64,000 nt of DNA. Origin: Ixodes scapularis (lineage: Eukaryota; Arthropoda; Arachnida; Ixodida; Ixodidae). The notes under the pieces were generated by a model. That model saw only the letters and a list, made by a program, of their open reading frames with translations. It made no database searches and was not told the origin of the DNA. Below, in pieces: positions 32,676 to 44,178 of this stretch. How positions within the stretch are numbered: the stretch's first letter is position 1; the number at the start of each line of letters is the position of its first letter. Location of the stretch: positions 86,400,243-86,464,242 of the forward strand of contig NW_024609835.1 in the NCBI RefSeq assembly GCF_016920785.2, read 5' to 3'. Made by a program: the position numbers and the translations under genes.

Positions 32676-35600
32676 GTATGTTAATTGGAAACTGTTGTCG
32701 GCGGTCACTATCACTACTTTACAGTCTCTCTGGCGCACCACCGCGTCGTTCATTCGCTAGCTCGCTCGAGCTTCACTGATTAGCTTTCAGATTAAAGTAC
32801 GTGGATATTTTTCCACCAGCCGGGACAACAGCCCAAAAACGAGATTATTGCCTGCAGTTGTCCCCCATTGGCTGGTTACAGTCACGTGACTACTGCCGGC
32901 ATATCTAGACACTGCTCGTGCCGGGAGGCACGCACTTGATCGAATGAGGTTTTAGCGAACGCCGATGTTTCACCGAATTACGCTTTAGCAAATAGTCGGC
33001 CGCCACAAAGGGGCGTTTACGGGTGGGCCAAGTGGTTAACATTTTGTAATGAGCCGCCGCAGACTGTTGCCGCCAAGAGGTGTAAACTTAGACTGTGTGT
33101 GTGTGTGGTGGGGGGGGGGGGGGGGGGGGAGGGGGGGTTGGAGTTGGGGTTGGGGTTGGGTTAACACATGCCCCCGTTATTCGCTAAAGCGTCAATTCGC
33201 TAAAACGTCATCCCCTAAAAGCAGCGCATGCGACACTCAGTGGCGCTCTGTAGGAGCTAAGCAGGCGTAAATGCCTGAGATGGCAACTCTGGTGAGCAAA
33301 AGCAAATCTGAGAACACCTAAAGCCCACAACGTTCAACACTGAAAGACTACATAACATAACCTAAGCCTCCCCCTTTCCCCCCCTCTTTCACCCTGCAAA
33401 CCAGGCGAGGTGGCAGCGTACGCAAATAGTGGTGGCGCGCGCGCGATTGCAGTAAAAATTGTTTTGTGGCAATGCGATCAAAGGTATGCGAGCGCGTGCG
33501 CTCACCGTCGATGAAAGATGTGCTCACGCATGCCTCTCTTCAAAAATGCCAGTGTACGGCGGCCGGATGTCCCATATGTAACGAGCCAATGAGAGGGCAT
33601 TGCCGGGAATTGTTTTCCCGGGGTGCTATGTCGGCTGCCGGCACTCACATTTTTATTGGCTAAGTAGAACGACACTTCTGTCACATTGCCTACGGTTTTC
33701 CTATCTTAACAGTGCTGAAATGCGAAAGGATCTTGTTCGTTCACCATTCACGTTTTATTTTTCATCAGCTTGTTGACTTGTCTTGAAGTTAAAATGCAAA
33801 AAGACAGGGACAGCAGAAAATAGGTGTTAACAGGACATGTCCTGTTTGCATCTCTGTTCTTCTGTTTCTGTCTTTTGGCATATATTAACTTCAAGAAAGC
33901 CTAACAAACTGGCCCAACTTGCCGTCTTAATTCAGTGACTTGGTCTGTCCTTGGTATCAATAGTCCCTTTTTATGTTTATCGTTCCTAGGCACGTTGCCA
34001 CAGTGCGGCGTCTTCAGCGCCGCCAGCACCTGGGAGTCCAGTGAAGAAAGGAGTGATCTACAAGCGCATTCCAACGTTTGTGCAGCTCGAAGGAGGCAAG
34101 AAATATGCCTGGTGTGCTTGTGGCCTGAGCAAGAAACAGGTAATATCATTCTGAACAGCAAGCAGGGGCTTTAGGTAAAAGCCCTGCGAGCTACTTGTCC
34201 TCATTGTTTTTTCCGACTACAGGCTTTGATATAGAAAATGAAACTTTGCTGTTTGGCCCGCATACATAAACTGCAGATCGCGGAAAGCTGGGACTCCACG
34301 CGAATGATGATGATCCAATGCAAAAGTTTAAGCATGTGATGTTACCTGGATTAAAAATTAAAGCACAAATAAGAAATGTCTGTACGAGCAATGTCCTCAG
34401 AAAGACAATCTTGATTTTCTTTGTTAGCATGACCAGTCCTTTTTCCATTGAAACCAGTGCCACAGGTGCCTGCGATAGGGCTCCTGTGTTGCCCAGGGAC
34501 GGTTTGCAGATTGATGCGGCTATCTCTTCCAGCTGCTAAAATAGCCGCAACACAAATTTTCTGGTCACATGACTGGCCCAGAATGCAGAAAGTGTCTAGC
34601 GTTGCAGCCAGTTCCACTCAGAAGACCTAGGCCTTGCCTGTCGTTTTCTTTAATTCTCACCTAACACGACCTTCCCGAAAATAAGTGGACTTGAATAATC
34701 GAGGCAAGAGCGGAATTACGGCAGCCATTCGCTTGTCTCGGCATCAAATTATTTTGTGCCGCATATTCGAGGCCGGTGCTACTTCAACAGAGCTCTATGC
34801 TGTCAAAGCCACTTGAGCGCGCGTCACTTCGTTCAGCGTCTTTCTTGCACAAAGGTGCGTGCGGATAAGATGCAAGACGAGCCACATGCTCTTGCAGCGG
34901 TGCCGAGCTGCAGCTCTGTGGAAGCTAAGCTAGCCTTGACAATGTAGCAGAAAATAGTTGATGCAGAGTAATTTTTATAGACACCCTGTCCCCATGAAGT
35001 AGGTCATGTGACCCCAAAATCCCTCTTGTGAGGATTTCAGCTGCTGGAGGGAGATGCACTCAATCACCAGCAGACCGCCCGAGGAGACTCTGCGAAAAGC
35101 GACTTGTTTACCAGTAATGGATAGCACAAATACAGTATACTAGAATACGGGGTGGTGTTGGAACAGGAGTGGCTTGCATGAGGCGCGTGGTGTAGATCTC
35201 GACAGGCGTTGACAGCGGAGCAGCAATAGTAAGGTTGTGCGTGTGTGCGGTGATAGGCGGAAGAATACAGAATTTAGGTGCCATTCGGTAGTTCAAGTTG
35301 TGAAAAAAATCATGAAGGATGAAATGGGCTTCAAAACGGAGCTTGCAGACAGCGCTGTTTCTTCGACACGTTTACCCTTTCTTTGCAAATTCCTTTTCCA
35401 TACGTCTTTTGCAACTTTGTCTTTTGGAACATAAAAAAGGTGCTGTCCTCTCTCCCTTTATGTCTGTGCAGCGCATTTGGCAGCCAGCCATAGGAGCAGC
35501 AGCAGCTGTTCTGTCGCCGTCTTGCGAACGGCAATTTGACGCTACCTCAACGCATCCACCATCCGCACAATCAGAAGAACACACCAAATTCGAAACATAT

Positions 35601-37752
35601 TCCGGTCAAACAGGGAATGAGGATAGTATGTTCAGCTCACAGATGCAACGAATGCACAAGATTAAAAAACAGAAAGGTGTTGCGAACAGTTGCATACGCT
35701 TGATGCACTCTCAGTCAAACTCGGTGAGATGCAAGCATATTTTACTATTCTTACGAGTTCAGTGCTGCGCGTTTTGCCTACACGCACGGCCTCACAAGCT
35801 CCCATTGCCAAGCTACAGCGGTTTCTACACTACCCCATATTCTAGTGCACTGTTGTACAAACTTGCGCTTCTCGTACTGTCACATTGGTAGCAGCGTGCC
35901 TGTTCTGGTGCTGCGTGCAATCACAGGAAACAAAAAAAAAACAAAAAAAAAAACGGCAAAAATCAAGATGCAGACGCTAAAAGCTCGAGCCAGGAAACAC
36001 TATTTGACCACATTTCAAAGAACAAAACAAAAAAACAAGCATTGCCACATTTGTTGTTTCACTACTTGCAGATAGGAGAGACATGGCATAAATTCTGCAG
36101 TTTCAATTGTTTTATGGCAGGCATGAATCTAGTCGATTTTAGACATGGAAAGGCAATCCTGTAAACATATAGCGTCTGCTATAACTACATGCATAGTTAT
36201 AGCAGATGCGACCGTCTGCCATTTATGGTGGCCCCTACAAGAAGGTATCGGCGGTGTGGTAGAGTTTGCAGCCGGAGATAAGACCAGCGTTTAAATTTCA
36301 GCATGCTGCAATTTTGCTCCCCCTTCGTTCGCAGCAACAGTGTGTAGGATTCATAAAACAGTACACCCCAGTTGGAAACTTTCGTTCCTGAAAAAATTTT
36401 CTAAAACGTGGAACCTTGGCAAATTCGTGAAATTTTAAGCACTTAAGTGTACTGTCGCTTACAGTACCATTTTGTTTGCAGCCCTTTTGCGATGGCAGTC
36501 ACAAGGGTAAAGACATCGGTATTGGGCCAGTTCACTTCACCGTGGATACGACTAAGAAGTATTTGTTGTGCCGTTGCAAACAGACAAACAACAGACCCTT
36601 CTGCGACTTGACGCATGTCAAGACATGTAAGTATCATATGTCCCTATATTTTCTTTTCGTTCCTGAAGCCGGTAAACTGAAAAAGAATAATTAAGCACCA
36701 AGTAGAGGCCAAAATTCAGGTTACCAATCTTGAAAAGAGAAACCTTGTTGCCCGTTACGGTCACCCCCGACGAAATATTTGTACTATATGTGAAAACGTT
36801 GTGGGTGGGGGTTCCATGTTTTTGGTAAATACCGATAAACCCTGAAAATTAACTCCCAATCCAGTTTTATCAAAATCGTGGAAACTGGGAAAACCTCCAA
36901 TTGGAGCTGCCCTAGCTTCTCTAAAAAAAAATCTTTATCTATAGCTTTATTTTCTGTTCACCCAGAACACAGCCTCAAACGAACATGAGGCTTCTTGCTA
37001 TGGAACCGCATATCTCGTTTCTTCTCTTAACTATTTGGGGACGTTTTCCAAGTTCCCTGGAGGTTGGTGGATCCCGTGTCCTATTTTCGATGAGCCCTGC
37101 AGACCCCTACTTTTCGACTGACCCTAAAAATCAATACTGAAAAACAAAATCTAAGAGAAACCCCCCCCCCCCCCCCCCCCCAAAATAACACCCCCAGATT
37201 ATAATTAAAAAAAAAAAAAAACGGAAACACGAAACCTTAGCTATGGGGTCGTTAACATTGGTACCTCCTCTGGCTACACATCATGTGACTTGGTCACGTC
37301 GATAACATCACGTGAGCATGTCACTTGGCCAGTTAGGCTGACGAGGTCTCTTTTGCGTCGGTCTTGTCCCACATGAACTCTCTTGTGATGCATTTTTATT
37401 AAAAATGTATGGGTTGCATGCGTCACTAGTTCTATATAACGAAAGTCTGGTGTGGTAAACTGTTGGGGATGCAAACTTGCGATAATCCGCAAGAGATGCT
37501 AACACCCTGGTAAAATCGACATTCGTGAATCATGCTTGTGAAGAGATTTCACATTTTGTAAGCTCGCTTGATGAGCTTGAGCGAAAGAAACAAGTTCTCC
37601 TGAACTAAATCAACCTTTCCAAAACTCTTATACTACATACTACGAAGATTAGAAAAAAAGTCTCCGCGGAGGCTATTAAAACATGAATTTCTCACATTTT
37701 CTTTTCAGTCATACCTGAATCCATTCGTTCATCCCTGAAGATCAAGCTCTGA
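32610..37752 (+). CDS. CISD3: CISD3-type mitochondrial CDGSH iron-sulfur protein (whole gene, 4 exons)
   Basis: The exons 32610-32675, 33990-34139, 36482-36626 and 37709-37752 join to 405 bases, 134 codons plus stop. Every junction has GT/AG ends and the frame stays open. The protein has a 22-residue Arg/Ser/Leu-rich leader poor in acidic residues, as in mitochondrial presequences. It has two CDGSH motifs with ligands C64, C66, C75, H79 and C102, C104, C113, H117. Two motifs in one short chain define the CISD3 (MiNT) class; human CISD3 is 127 residues. The family binds two redox-active 2Fe-2S clusters in the mitochondrial matrix and takes part in iron and redox balance. The second motif is unusual: CDLTH, where CDG-x-H is expected. 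It lies convergent with the semaphorin gene. Confidence 0.93.
32676..33989 (+). other. CISD3 intron 1
   Basis: The intron runs from GTATGT to CCTAG. It holds a TG run with a G run at about 33095-33137, then three TTGGGG copies. It also holds a CACGTGAC block and a palindrome at about 33787-33897 (TTGAAGTTAA...AGACAG with its near complement) that looks like a small MITE. Confidence 0.75.
33787..33897. mobile_element. Small palindromic MITE in CISD3 intron 1
   Basis: CTTGAAGTTAAAATGCAAAA followed by AGACAGGGACAGCAGAA is mirrored by TTCTGTTTCTGTCTTTTGGC and ATATTAACTTCAAG, around a central AACAGGACATGTCCTGTT palindrome. Confidence 0.7.
33990..34139 (+). CDS. CISD3: CISD3 exon 2 (first half of motif 1)
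   Basis: The exon encodes 50 residues, 23-72, in phase 0 at both ends. The last part, GGKKYAWCACGLSKKQ, supplies ligands C64 and C66 of the first cluster. The exon breaks between Gln72 and Pro73, so the first CDGSH motif is split by intron 2. The acceptor is CCTAG and the donor GTAATA. Confidence 0.93.
34215..34400. repeat. Diverged arm of the 19.6 kb foldback family
   Basis: It shares ATCGCGGAAAGC, AATG-ATGATCC-type sequence, AAAAGTTTAAGCATGTGATG-like sequence and TTACCTGGAT with 19620-19775. Confidence 0.55.
35131..35857. mobile_element. Non-autonomous DNA element, about 727 bp
   Basis: Its ends are TACAGTATACTAGAATACGG on the left and the complement of TACAACAGTGCACTAGAATA on the right, imperfect inverted repeats. 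CAAA flanks it at 35127-35130 and 35858-35861. Removing it rejoins a repeat that is uninterrupted at 11395-11515, which supports the boundaries. The 190-codon frame inside (35319-35891) crosses the right end and shows no known motif. Confidence 0.6.
36482..36626 (+). CDS. CISD3: CISD3 exon 3 (rest of motif 1 and all of motif 2)
   Basis: It encodes residues 73-120 plus the first base of codon 121. It opens with PFCDGSHKGK, giving C75 and H79 of cluster 1. It continues to YLLCRCKQTNNRPFCDLTH, giving C102, C104, C113 and H117 of cluster 2. The acceptor is TTTGTTTGCAG and the donor GTAAGT, phase 1. Four ligands of the C-x-C-x8-C-x3-H pattern are intact in both motifs. Confidence 0.96.
36627..37708 (+). 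other. CISD3 intron 3
   Basis: It runs from GTAAGT to TTTTCAG. It holds a C run of about 21 at 37161-37181 and an A run at 37206-37220. No other feature is seen. Confidence 0.75.
37709..37752 (+). CDS. CISD3: CISD3 exon 4 (C-terminus)
   Basis: The split codon completes Phe121, then IPESIRSSLKIKL and TGA at 37750-37752. The acceptor CTTTTCAG follows a pyrimidine tract and matches phase 1 of exon 3. Confidence 0.88.
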
Positions 37753-37937
37753 AGCAGACTTGTAGACCTCTAGGATACTGTGCACGGTACTGCTCGACAG
37801 CATTTATGTTCTGCTTAGCAGCAAGTTCGTAGGAAGTTCTCTGAAGAGCAGCAGCCACACCATGACATCTTACAGCACTCGACTGCTACTGAGCAATGGA
37901 CAATTTATAGACTGTTTTTTTAGAAAGATGAACTATC

Positions 37938-37943
37938 ATTAAA
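37938..37943 (+). promoter_or_regulatory. Candidate CISD3 poly(A) signal ATTAAA
   Basis: ATTAAA lies 186 bases after the stop codon, with a T/G-rich stretch downstream. It is the first good hexamer on the plus strand after the stop. Confidence 0.5.
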
Positions 37944-38061
37944 TTTTCCATCCGTTTCTGAAAGAGCCTTTTTGTTTGTCTAATAGTTTTGCGTTATTCT
38001 GGTGAAGGTTTTGAGCATAATAGTGGCGACGAGTAACAGAGAACCATTGTCTTCACTATAC

Positions 38062-38067
38062 TTTATT
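38062..38067 (-). promoter_or_regulatory. Candidate semaphorin poly(A) signal AATAAA (minus strand)
   Basis: TTTATT on the plus strand reads AATAAA on the minus strand, about 2.2 kb past the semaphorin stop. Other minus-strand hexamers may occur between here and 40298, so the true 3' end is unsure. Confidence 0.4.
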
Positions 38068-40298
38068 AAGGCACACTCACAATAGTAAAAAAACAAAAAA
38101 ACAAAACAAATCGAACTACAATTTGAACATATTTCAAAGGGCAGTCGACGATGACATCGTGCATCTTGTGTAACAGTCTTGAAGTTATGGTTCAGCATAA
38201 AATGTCTGAAAACATTCAGGAAGGGTTCCTTATGATACTTTATGAAAACATATATTGTGACTTATCTTTCTCTGAGAAAAGTTTATGCTTTATATAACAG
38301 AATTCGGCACGCACTTCCATCGGGCTGCAATTTCTGGGGGTTCACAGCCTCCGTGATCTAAATTCACTTTACAAAGATTTCGTTCTAGTCTAAACTCGTT
38401 ACTTTGTGATAAAGTTTTAAAACAAATGCAGAATGCACTATGACCGAGAAAAGATGCAGGTGAGCTAGTGGCTCAGGTGTAAATGTATGGTGCACTAACA
38501 TATATTTTTTATCAAATTATTCCTTCATTAGCCAAAAGGCATTATTTGGAAGAAAGATTAAAGAAAGAATACAAAAATAGGCAACTTTCTTTTTGGCACT
38601 TTGAATGAGTAAACTGTCATTTGTTTGTCTCTCCCACATCCATTTACTTTGCTTGCACTGAGCGAGGTCTGTACAGTCAAGGACAGATTTACACTGAATA
38701 TTTACAGCCTTCTATATACAGAAACTTTGTTCAGTAGGTCGCATCCAGGTTACTCTATCTACAAACCCCATATAAAATAAGCAAGGAAAAAGTACAGTAG
38801 CTTCAGCATTCTAAAAGCCTGCCTAACTAGCGATGTCATTGACAGTACATATATACCTAACCTGGTGATCAGATGGAGTTTGACTTATTACCGACTTGCA
38901 TTGTGAATTTGAACTGCATTATCAATTACTTCAATGGATTTTCGCAAGTATAGCGCTGTAGTCGGCTAGGAAACAAATGACAGACAATGGAATGAAACCA
39001 CCACGGTTATGCAACATTACGGACATGATTTGTAGGGGTGTGTGAATAGTGGTTCGAATCGAATAGCACAGTGTCATCCCTACCATCAACAGCGCAAAGA
39101 GAGCAGGTTGCATCGGCTTTCCTTTGCACCGCAAAGACTATAAATGACGTTGTGCTATTCGATTCGAACCACTATTCGCACACCCCTAATGATTTGAAGC
39201 TGTACCACGAACACAACGATTTGTTAGTCGGATCGATTATCACCCATAGAAACACGACATACCTTAGTCACCACATTTACCCGAATCTTAGCACCCCTTA
39301 TTCATCTTTCCAGAACGATTACGTCCAAGAGAGGTGGGTATTAACTTTCAAAACAAACATCTATTTCCAAACTTGTCTTTTTTAAATCTCTCGTAAGGAC
39401 AAGGTGGGGGAGGTCAGAATTGCAAATACACATCATTTTGTTCATAAATGCACATCTTGGCAGTGCTTCTTGATCTTAGTGTTTGGTCCCATCTTCTCAG
39501 ACTGGCAATCAAAACATGTATATTTCACATTTCACACTGCCGGCTGACTTAGTGTGGCTTACACTTCCAAAATAAGTCTGTCTCTCTCTCTATCTCTCAC
39601 TCTCTTTGTACATTGAATCTTGCTACTGCTGCTTCACATTCACCCACTGGCTGTTCATGGCAGTCCAAAAGACACATTCTGTTCGAAGTATGCAGCACCA
39701 TTTCACACTATACATATGTAGAAATGGAAGAATATCCAGGCACTATTGGGTCTTACCACATTCAAACCTGCAGCTGGATAAACATATGTATGCACACACA
39801 TCGATGCTTGGCCAATTCATTTGACACCTCCGAATGATTTCGCCAGTCCAGTGAACGCAATTGTCTTTACCCTTAATTCATCTCCTGTCCTTTCATGTGG
39901 ATAATCTTCACTCCTAGCTGCTCTTAAGAAATGCGCACACACGCACACACACACACACACACATGCACGAAAGAAGCTAAAACTATCTGTCCCGCTGATT
40001 CAACGCCTCTTTCACCTCCGCCGGAGTATAAAGTCGGAAGCACCACAAAGTCGGTGAGCTGGACTTTCTTCCATCTTCGAGGTGGCATTCCATTCTGCTG
40101 GCTCGTGTCTCGTAAAATCATTAATGATGTTCTACCAACATAACCGTGTCAACGCTTCACCGCGTACCACAGGCAGGCTTCTTTGTTTCACTCCAGTTCA
40201 AAACGTTCCATGTTTTAAACCGGCTTCCGGCAGTGCACGCTGGAAAAGCACCGTCGTCCCGCGCCGCATATTGCGTCCGATGCCGGTACGCGAGGCAC
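38068..40298 (-). other. Probable semaphorin 3' UTR and convergent intergenic gap
   Basis: No exon is seen. The sequence is moderately AT-rich and less repetitive than the rest. It includes a 156-bp hAT MITE (39033-39188) and an AC run near 39937-39962. In a convergent pair this interval is most simply the long 3' UTR of the semaphorin transcript. Confidence 0.5.
39033..39188. mobile_element. hAT-type MITE with exact 8-bp duplication, 156 bp
   Basis: It starts TAGGGGTGTGTGAATAGTGG and ends with the complement of TAGGGGTGTGCGAATAGTGG; the inverted ends extend through GTTCGAATCGAATAGCACA, nearly 40 bp in all. ATGATTTG flanks it at 39025-39032 and 39189-39196. Confidence 0.92.
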
Positions 40299-40645
40299 TT
40301 AGAAGTTTTGGTCCAGTTGCAGCTGCGCCCTGAAGCCATTCCTCTTGATGGTGGCTTCTCGCTGCAACTTGCTGGGTGATGTGGTGCTCGTGAGCGTGGA
40401 GAAGTTGTTCTTGAACTGGGACGGGGGAACGTAGGTGTTCCCCTCGGCCTGCACCAGGGGCGTGCCCAGGTGCTTGGGAATGCCGCCGGCCCCTCGGCCC
40501 CCCCTCCGCTTGGCGTAGCGGTAAGTCCCCAGTGCCCCCACCAGGGCCCCCAGGGCCAAGCAGGCGATGCAGGCACCCACCAGGTGCTCCACCCTGATAC
40601 CCGTGGAGATCTCGCGCGTCTCCTGCATCCGGGGCACGCTGGCAA
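40299..40645 (-). CDS. SEMA5A/B-like: Semaphorin 5 last exon: transmembrane helix and cytoplasmic tail
   Basis: The exon follows acceptor CCCCGCAG and begins with two bases of a split Ile codon. It encodes ASVPRMQETREIST, a hydrophobic helix (about LVGACIACLALGALVGALGT, 40521-40583), the stop-transfer RYAKRRGGR and a tail of about 70 residues ending TIKRNGFRAQLQLDQNF. TAA lies at 40299-40301. The tail is Ser/Thr-rich in its middle (STLTSTTSPSK). The tail is short and I recognise no catalytic or PDZ-binding motif. Other frames over this GC-rich exon are shadows. Confidence 0.9.
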
Positions 40646-43600
40646 CTGCGGGGCATGAGGAGGGAGGGTGGAGAAAGAAAACGTGTTTTAGTGCATCGCA
40701 CCCACCGTCGATCGCATTGTATGGGATGTCCCCCCAAAAAATTTTGAAGGTTTTTCCAACACAAAAATGAATAGCACGTCGCTGAACGCTTTTTCTCCGC
40801 CCAAATGTAGTGCTAGCAATCCAAACCAGATGCTGAAGTTGCAGAAGGAACCGTTATTTTGTTCAAAAGTTATTAGCAATATTCTGAAACTCTTTGGTGG
40901 GAAAATGGTGGCTGACGGAATTCTTGAATACATGGAGCTGGATGGCGCCAGTCACCGACAACGAGCCCCATTTTCCCCGTTGAAATTTTCCGAAAATCGC
41001 TTGTGTAACTTTTGAATGAGATAACGGCTGGTTGCAAAACTTTTGGCATCTGGTTTGGACCACTAGTGTTACGGTAGGGCGGAGAATGAGCGCTCAAAGA
41101 TGCGCAGGAGCGCTCGAAAATGTGCCGTTTATATTTGCGGCGATAAAGACATTGTAAAATTTATTTAGACACACTGCACGTACCGACTCTTACAACAAGC
41201 CACCTTTTTGTAGAAGAGACCCTAGCGTCTGCTTTGCAGCGAAGCATACCGAGGGCTAATAGACCCTTTTCAAAAGTGAGCGCCATCTTTTAGCTTGTCC
41301 GAGTCTCCCAATGTTTGGGCACGAAAACTGCGTCGTCCTTCGGCGTGAACTCTGCTCGGCTTGTGTCAAGAACGAGTATGGCATTTGATGAGCCAAATCG
41401 CACGCTTTGTGCTCAAAAAAATGGCAACCGCCGGTGTTGCTCAACGGAGTTTTGAAAAGTGTCTATCGTTGCAGTCTAAGGAGGCAGCCCAATAAATGGC
41501 GGCGTAAGGGTGCAATACTCGAACCCAGGCATGCAAGCACGATGCACGTGAGAATTGCAGTGTGCCTCTCTCGAATGCCCGGACTCAAGCTCAGGCACGT
41601 TGCCTTTCGCCGTGCTTTGTCTGCACATGTGCACTCCAGGCGTACGAGACGCCCAAGCGTTATCGAAGGCAGGAAGCTTGCCCGGGAGGCGGGACAACTG
41701 CGACCCCTCCCTGCCGTCTCGTCCTGTCGGCGACTGTAGTGGCATTAAATCTACTGCTGGCATCGAGCTAAAGGTTTCTTTCTGGCCTAGTGTACTGGCA
41801 CCGTCTCAAAAAAGTGGAGGGATACTGTTATTTTTTCCGAGATGCTGTTCCTCTAGGCTGGGACCCTAAGAAGATTGTCCTGCCTTTTTCTTATCTGCTT
41901 CGATCCAGAGACCAAATGTCCCCATATCTGTGTCGTAACCTAGGTGCTTGCAAATGTCTTGGCAACTGAACTCAAACGTTCTGCTCTTCCTCGCATCGGC
42001 TAAGTACCCTCCGCAGAAGTGCAGCCCACCATTTGAGAACCAATTTTTTTATTAGTGGTGCGTGATACTATAGTACCGCTTCTGTGCAGTTTATCGGACG
42101 AAAATAACAATCGAGGCAGCCACTGACTTTATCTTGTATAACGAGCCTAGCCAGTGGACGTGATGATGTGTGGACTCACTGCTGTCCTGGCCGGCGATGC
42201 ACATGCGGCTCTCACGGGTGGACCCTCTGCACTGCTCGGGGCTGGGATCCAAAACGGTGCAGGTCCTGCGCCTGTGCTGCTCGTTGTTGTGGTCGCACAG
42301 CGACCACACGGACCACTCAGTCCACTCTTCATCCTCCGCGGTAGGGGGACCTGCAGGCAGCGAGACCAGAGGCACCATGACGACTGCTGTATGTATTCCA
42401 CACACTCGCTACTCCCATGCAATATACTGTAGAAACACAGGCAAGTATACATACAGGTGTCAATTGCCTGAAATTAGTTTCTCTTTTCTAACCAAAAGTT
42501 CTGGCTGTCATATCAAACTAAAATAGAAAGGGAATTTCTTTGAAGGTGTGGGTCCTTTTGAACATCAACTCTGGAAACCGAGATAGTGGCTGCCGGTGGC
42601 TGCTTAGTAGTTTACACATGTTCAGAGGCAAGCTAACCTCTATGTTGCATTAGCCTGAGAGCAGTGTCAGGCCCCCCACTTTGTATGCAAGCTCTACAAC
42701 CTTTGTGTACACTGTACAACCTAAAACACAGGCAATCGCATGATAAGCAGGCACAGTCACTGGTACAGCTTTATGGTTCACCAGACTGGCAGACGAACCT
42801 GTGCGCCAGCTAAAAGATCTAACCTAAATCTTTTTTTTTTTTCACCACCAGCCCAGGAAGTTTTCTACAATAGGGGTGATGAAGGATGGTTTCCGTTTTT
42901 TGAATTCGTGATCGGTAACAGGCTAATATAAACTCATGTAAAGAAAGATTTCAACCCAGTGGTGTAGCTAGGCCATCTGGCACCCGGGGCCCTTACCGTA
43001 CAATACCGAGCAAGCGCCCACTCAAAATTTAGAATTAATCGCGAAAAAATGGGGGATGGGCGCTTGTCTGGTCATCAATTTTACATATCAATGTACTGTG
43101 CATATTTCCTTAGATCTTACAAATTTGGGTATGGGTGCTTAGTGTGGTATGGGCGGATGCATGGTATTCTACGGTAAGTCTTTTGTAGCCTAGCCCCCCT
43201 TTCCCTCCCCCCTATTCACTTCCCGAGATCGAGTTCGCAACCAGTAAACCGGGAAGCACAGGGGGGGGGGGGAGGGGGGGGGAGGGGGGGGGGTTATTAT
43301 GCCATTGCTTTAACCTTGGACTGACATTAGCCTTAATGGCATTTTTCTAATATTTTTTAACTGTCACAAAAAAACAGACAGGTAAATACCGCATCAACTT
43401 TTCTTTTTTTCTTCATATTCCTGATTACTTTTTTCAATGTTTTTTTGTACGTCTGTGGCATTTGCCATGCTAACATTTTGAAGGAGTTTTTTTAGATTTT
43501 TCGTTTTCTTGTTTTCATCTGCATATTACTCATGTGGGTCCATGTTAAACACAGGGACGGCGCCAGGCTTTTCTTAGTGAGGGGGCAGTAGGGAGGCGCA

Positions 43601-44147
43601 CGGCATTTTTGGGGAGGCATGAGCTTTCGATCCGACTAAAAGAACAAATATCCAGGGACGATAACTTGGCACTTAGGGAGTTTTTAATAGAAATCAGCTC
43701 AGTTTATTTCATTATTTTACAGCCTATGTACAACTCTGGTTAATGTAGCATTTCACCTGCAAAATATTCAGGCATGTTTACATTCCGCAATACTAAATAA
43801 GCACGCTCACGCTTGTCGTGACTCATCATCTGCTCTTTAGGCAGTCCCCTAAAACCGGAGCACGTCAGCGATCATGTAGATGTAGTGACGATTCTCCCTT
43901 CTTTGCTGAATACGCCTGGCAAAGGTACACGGCGACTGTTTAGCCGCGCCACTTTTCTTCATCTCCTTGAAGGAAGCCAATATGTTTGGGACATCTTGCG
44001 TGCCGCACTGTTGGAGTGGCATCGTAGTCCTCCTTCCCTCTGAAGAGCTTTCTTCCAGTTTCGATAGCCCTCTGTCAAAATACAGCACTTCCACTGTTTT
44101 CCTCCCTCCCTCTCTCCCCCCCTCTCTCTCTTTCTCTCTCCTCTCCT

Positions 44148-44178
<31 letters not shown>

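Larger units (their letters stand above)
34140..36481 (+). other. CISD3 intron 2, repeat-filled
   Basis: It contains a diverged arm copy of the 19.6 kb foldback (34215-34400), a copy of the 11.3 kb repeat (35075-35130 plus 35858-35925) and a 727-bp element inserted in that copy (35131-35857). An A-rich tract lies near 35929-35955. No extra exon is seen. Confidence 0.7.
40646..42179 (-). other. Semaphorin intron with two MITEs
   Basis: The intron runs from donor GTGAGT (42179-42174) to CCCCGCAG (40653-40646). It holds a palindromic element at 40725-41182, a TIR element at 41260-41466 and, at 41530-41700, a repeat shared with 31785-31875. Confidence 0.75.

Noticed and set aside
33138..33165. 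TTGGGG repeats that look telomere-like
   Set aside because: Only about three copies follow a G run inside an intron. Arthropod telomeres are usually TTAGG, and nothing else suggests a chromosome end.
35319..35891. 190-codon plus frame in CISD3 intron 2
   Set aside because: It crosses the right end of an inserted element, has no motif, and has no splice signals consistent with the CISD3 frame.
40470..40658. Plus-strand frames over the semaphorin exons, here and at 46039, 54613, 56661 and 59129
   Set aside because: These are shadows of GC-rich TSP1 and tail exons on the other strand.
40157..40764. Alternative 162- and 188-codon minus frames over the semaphorin last exon
   Set aside because: They pass the exon acceptor or the true stop. 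Only the frame giving the transmembrane helix joins the previous exon in phase 1.
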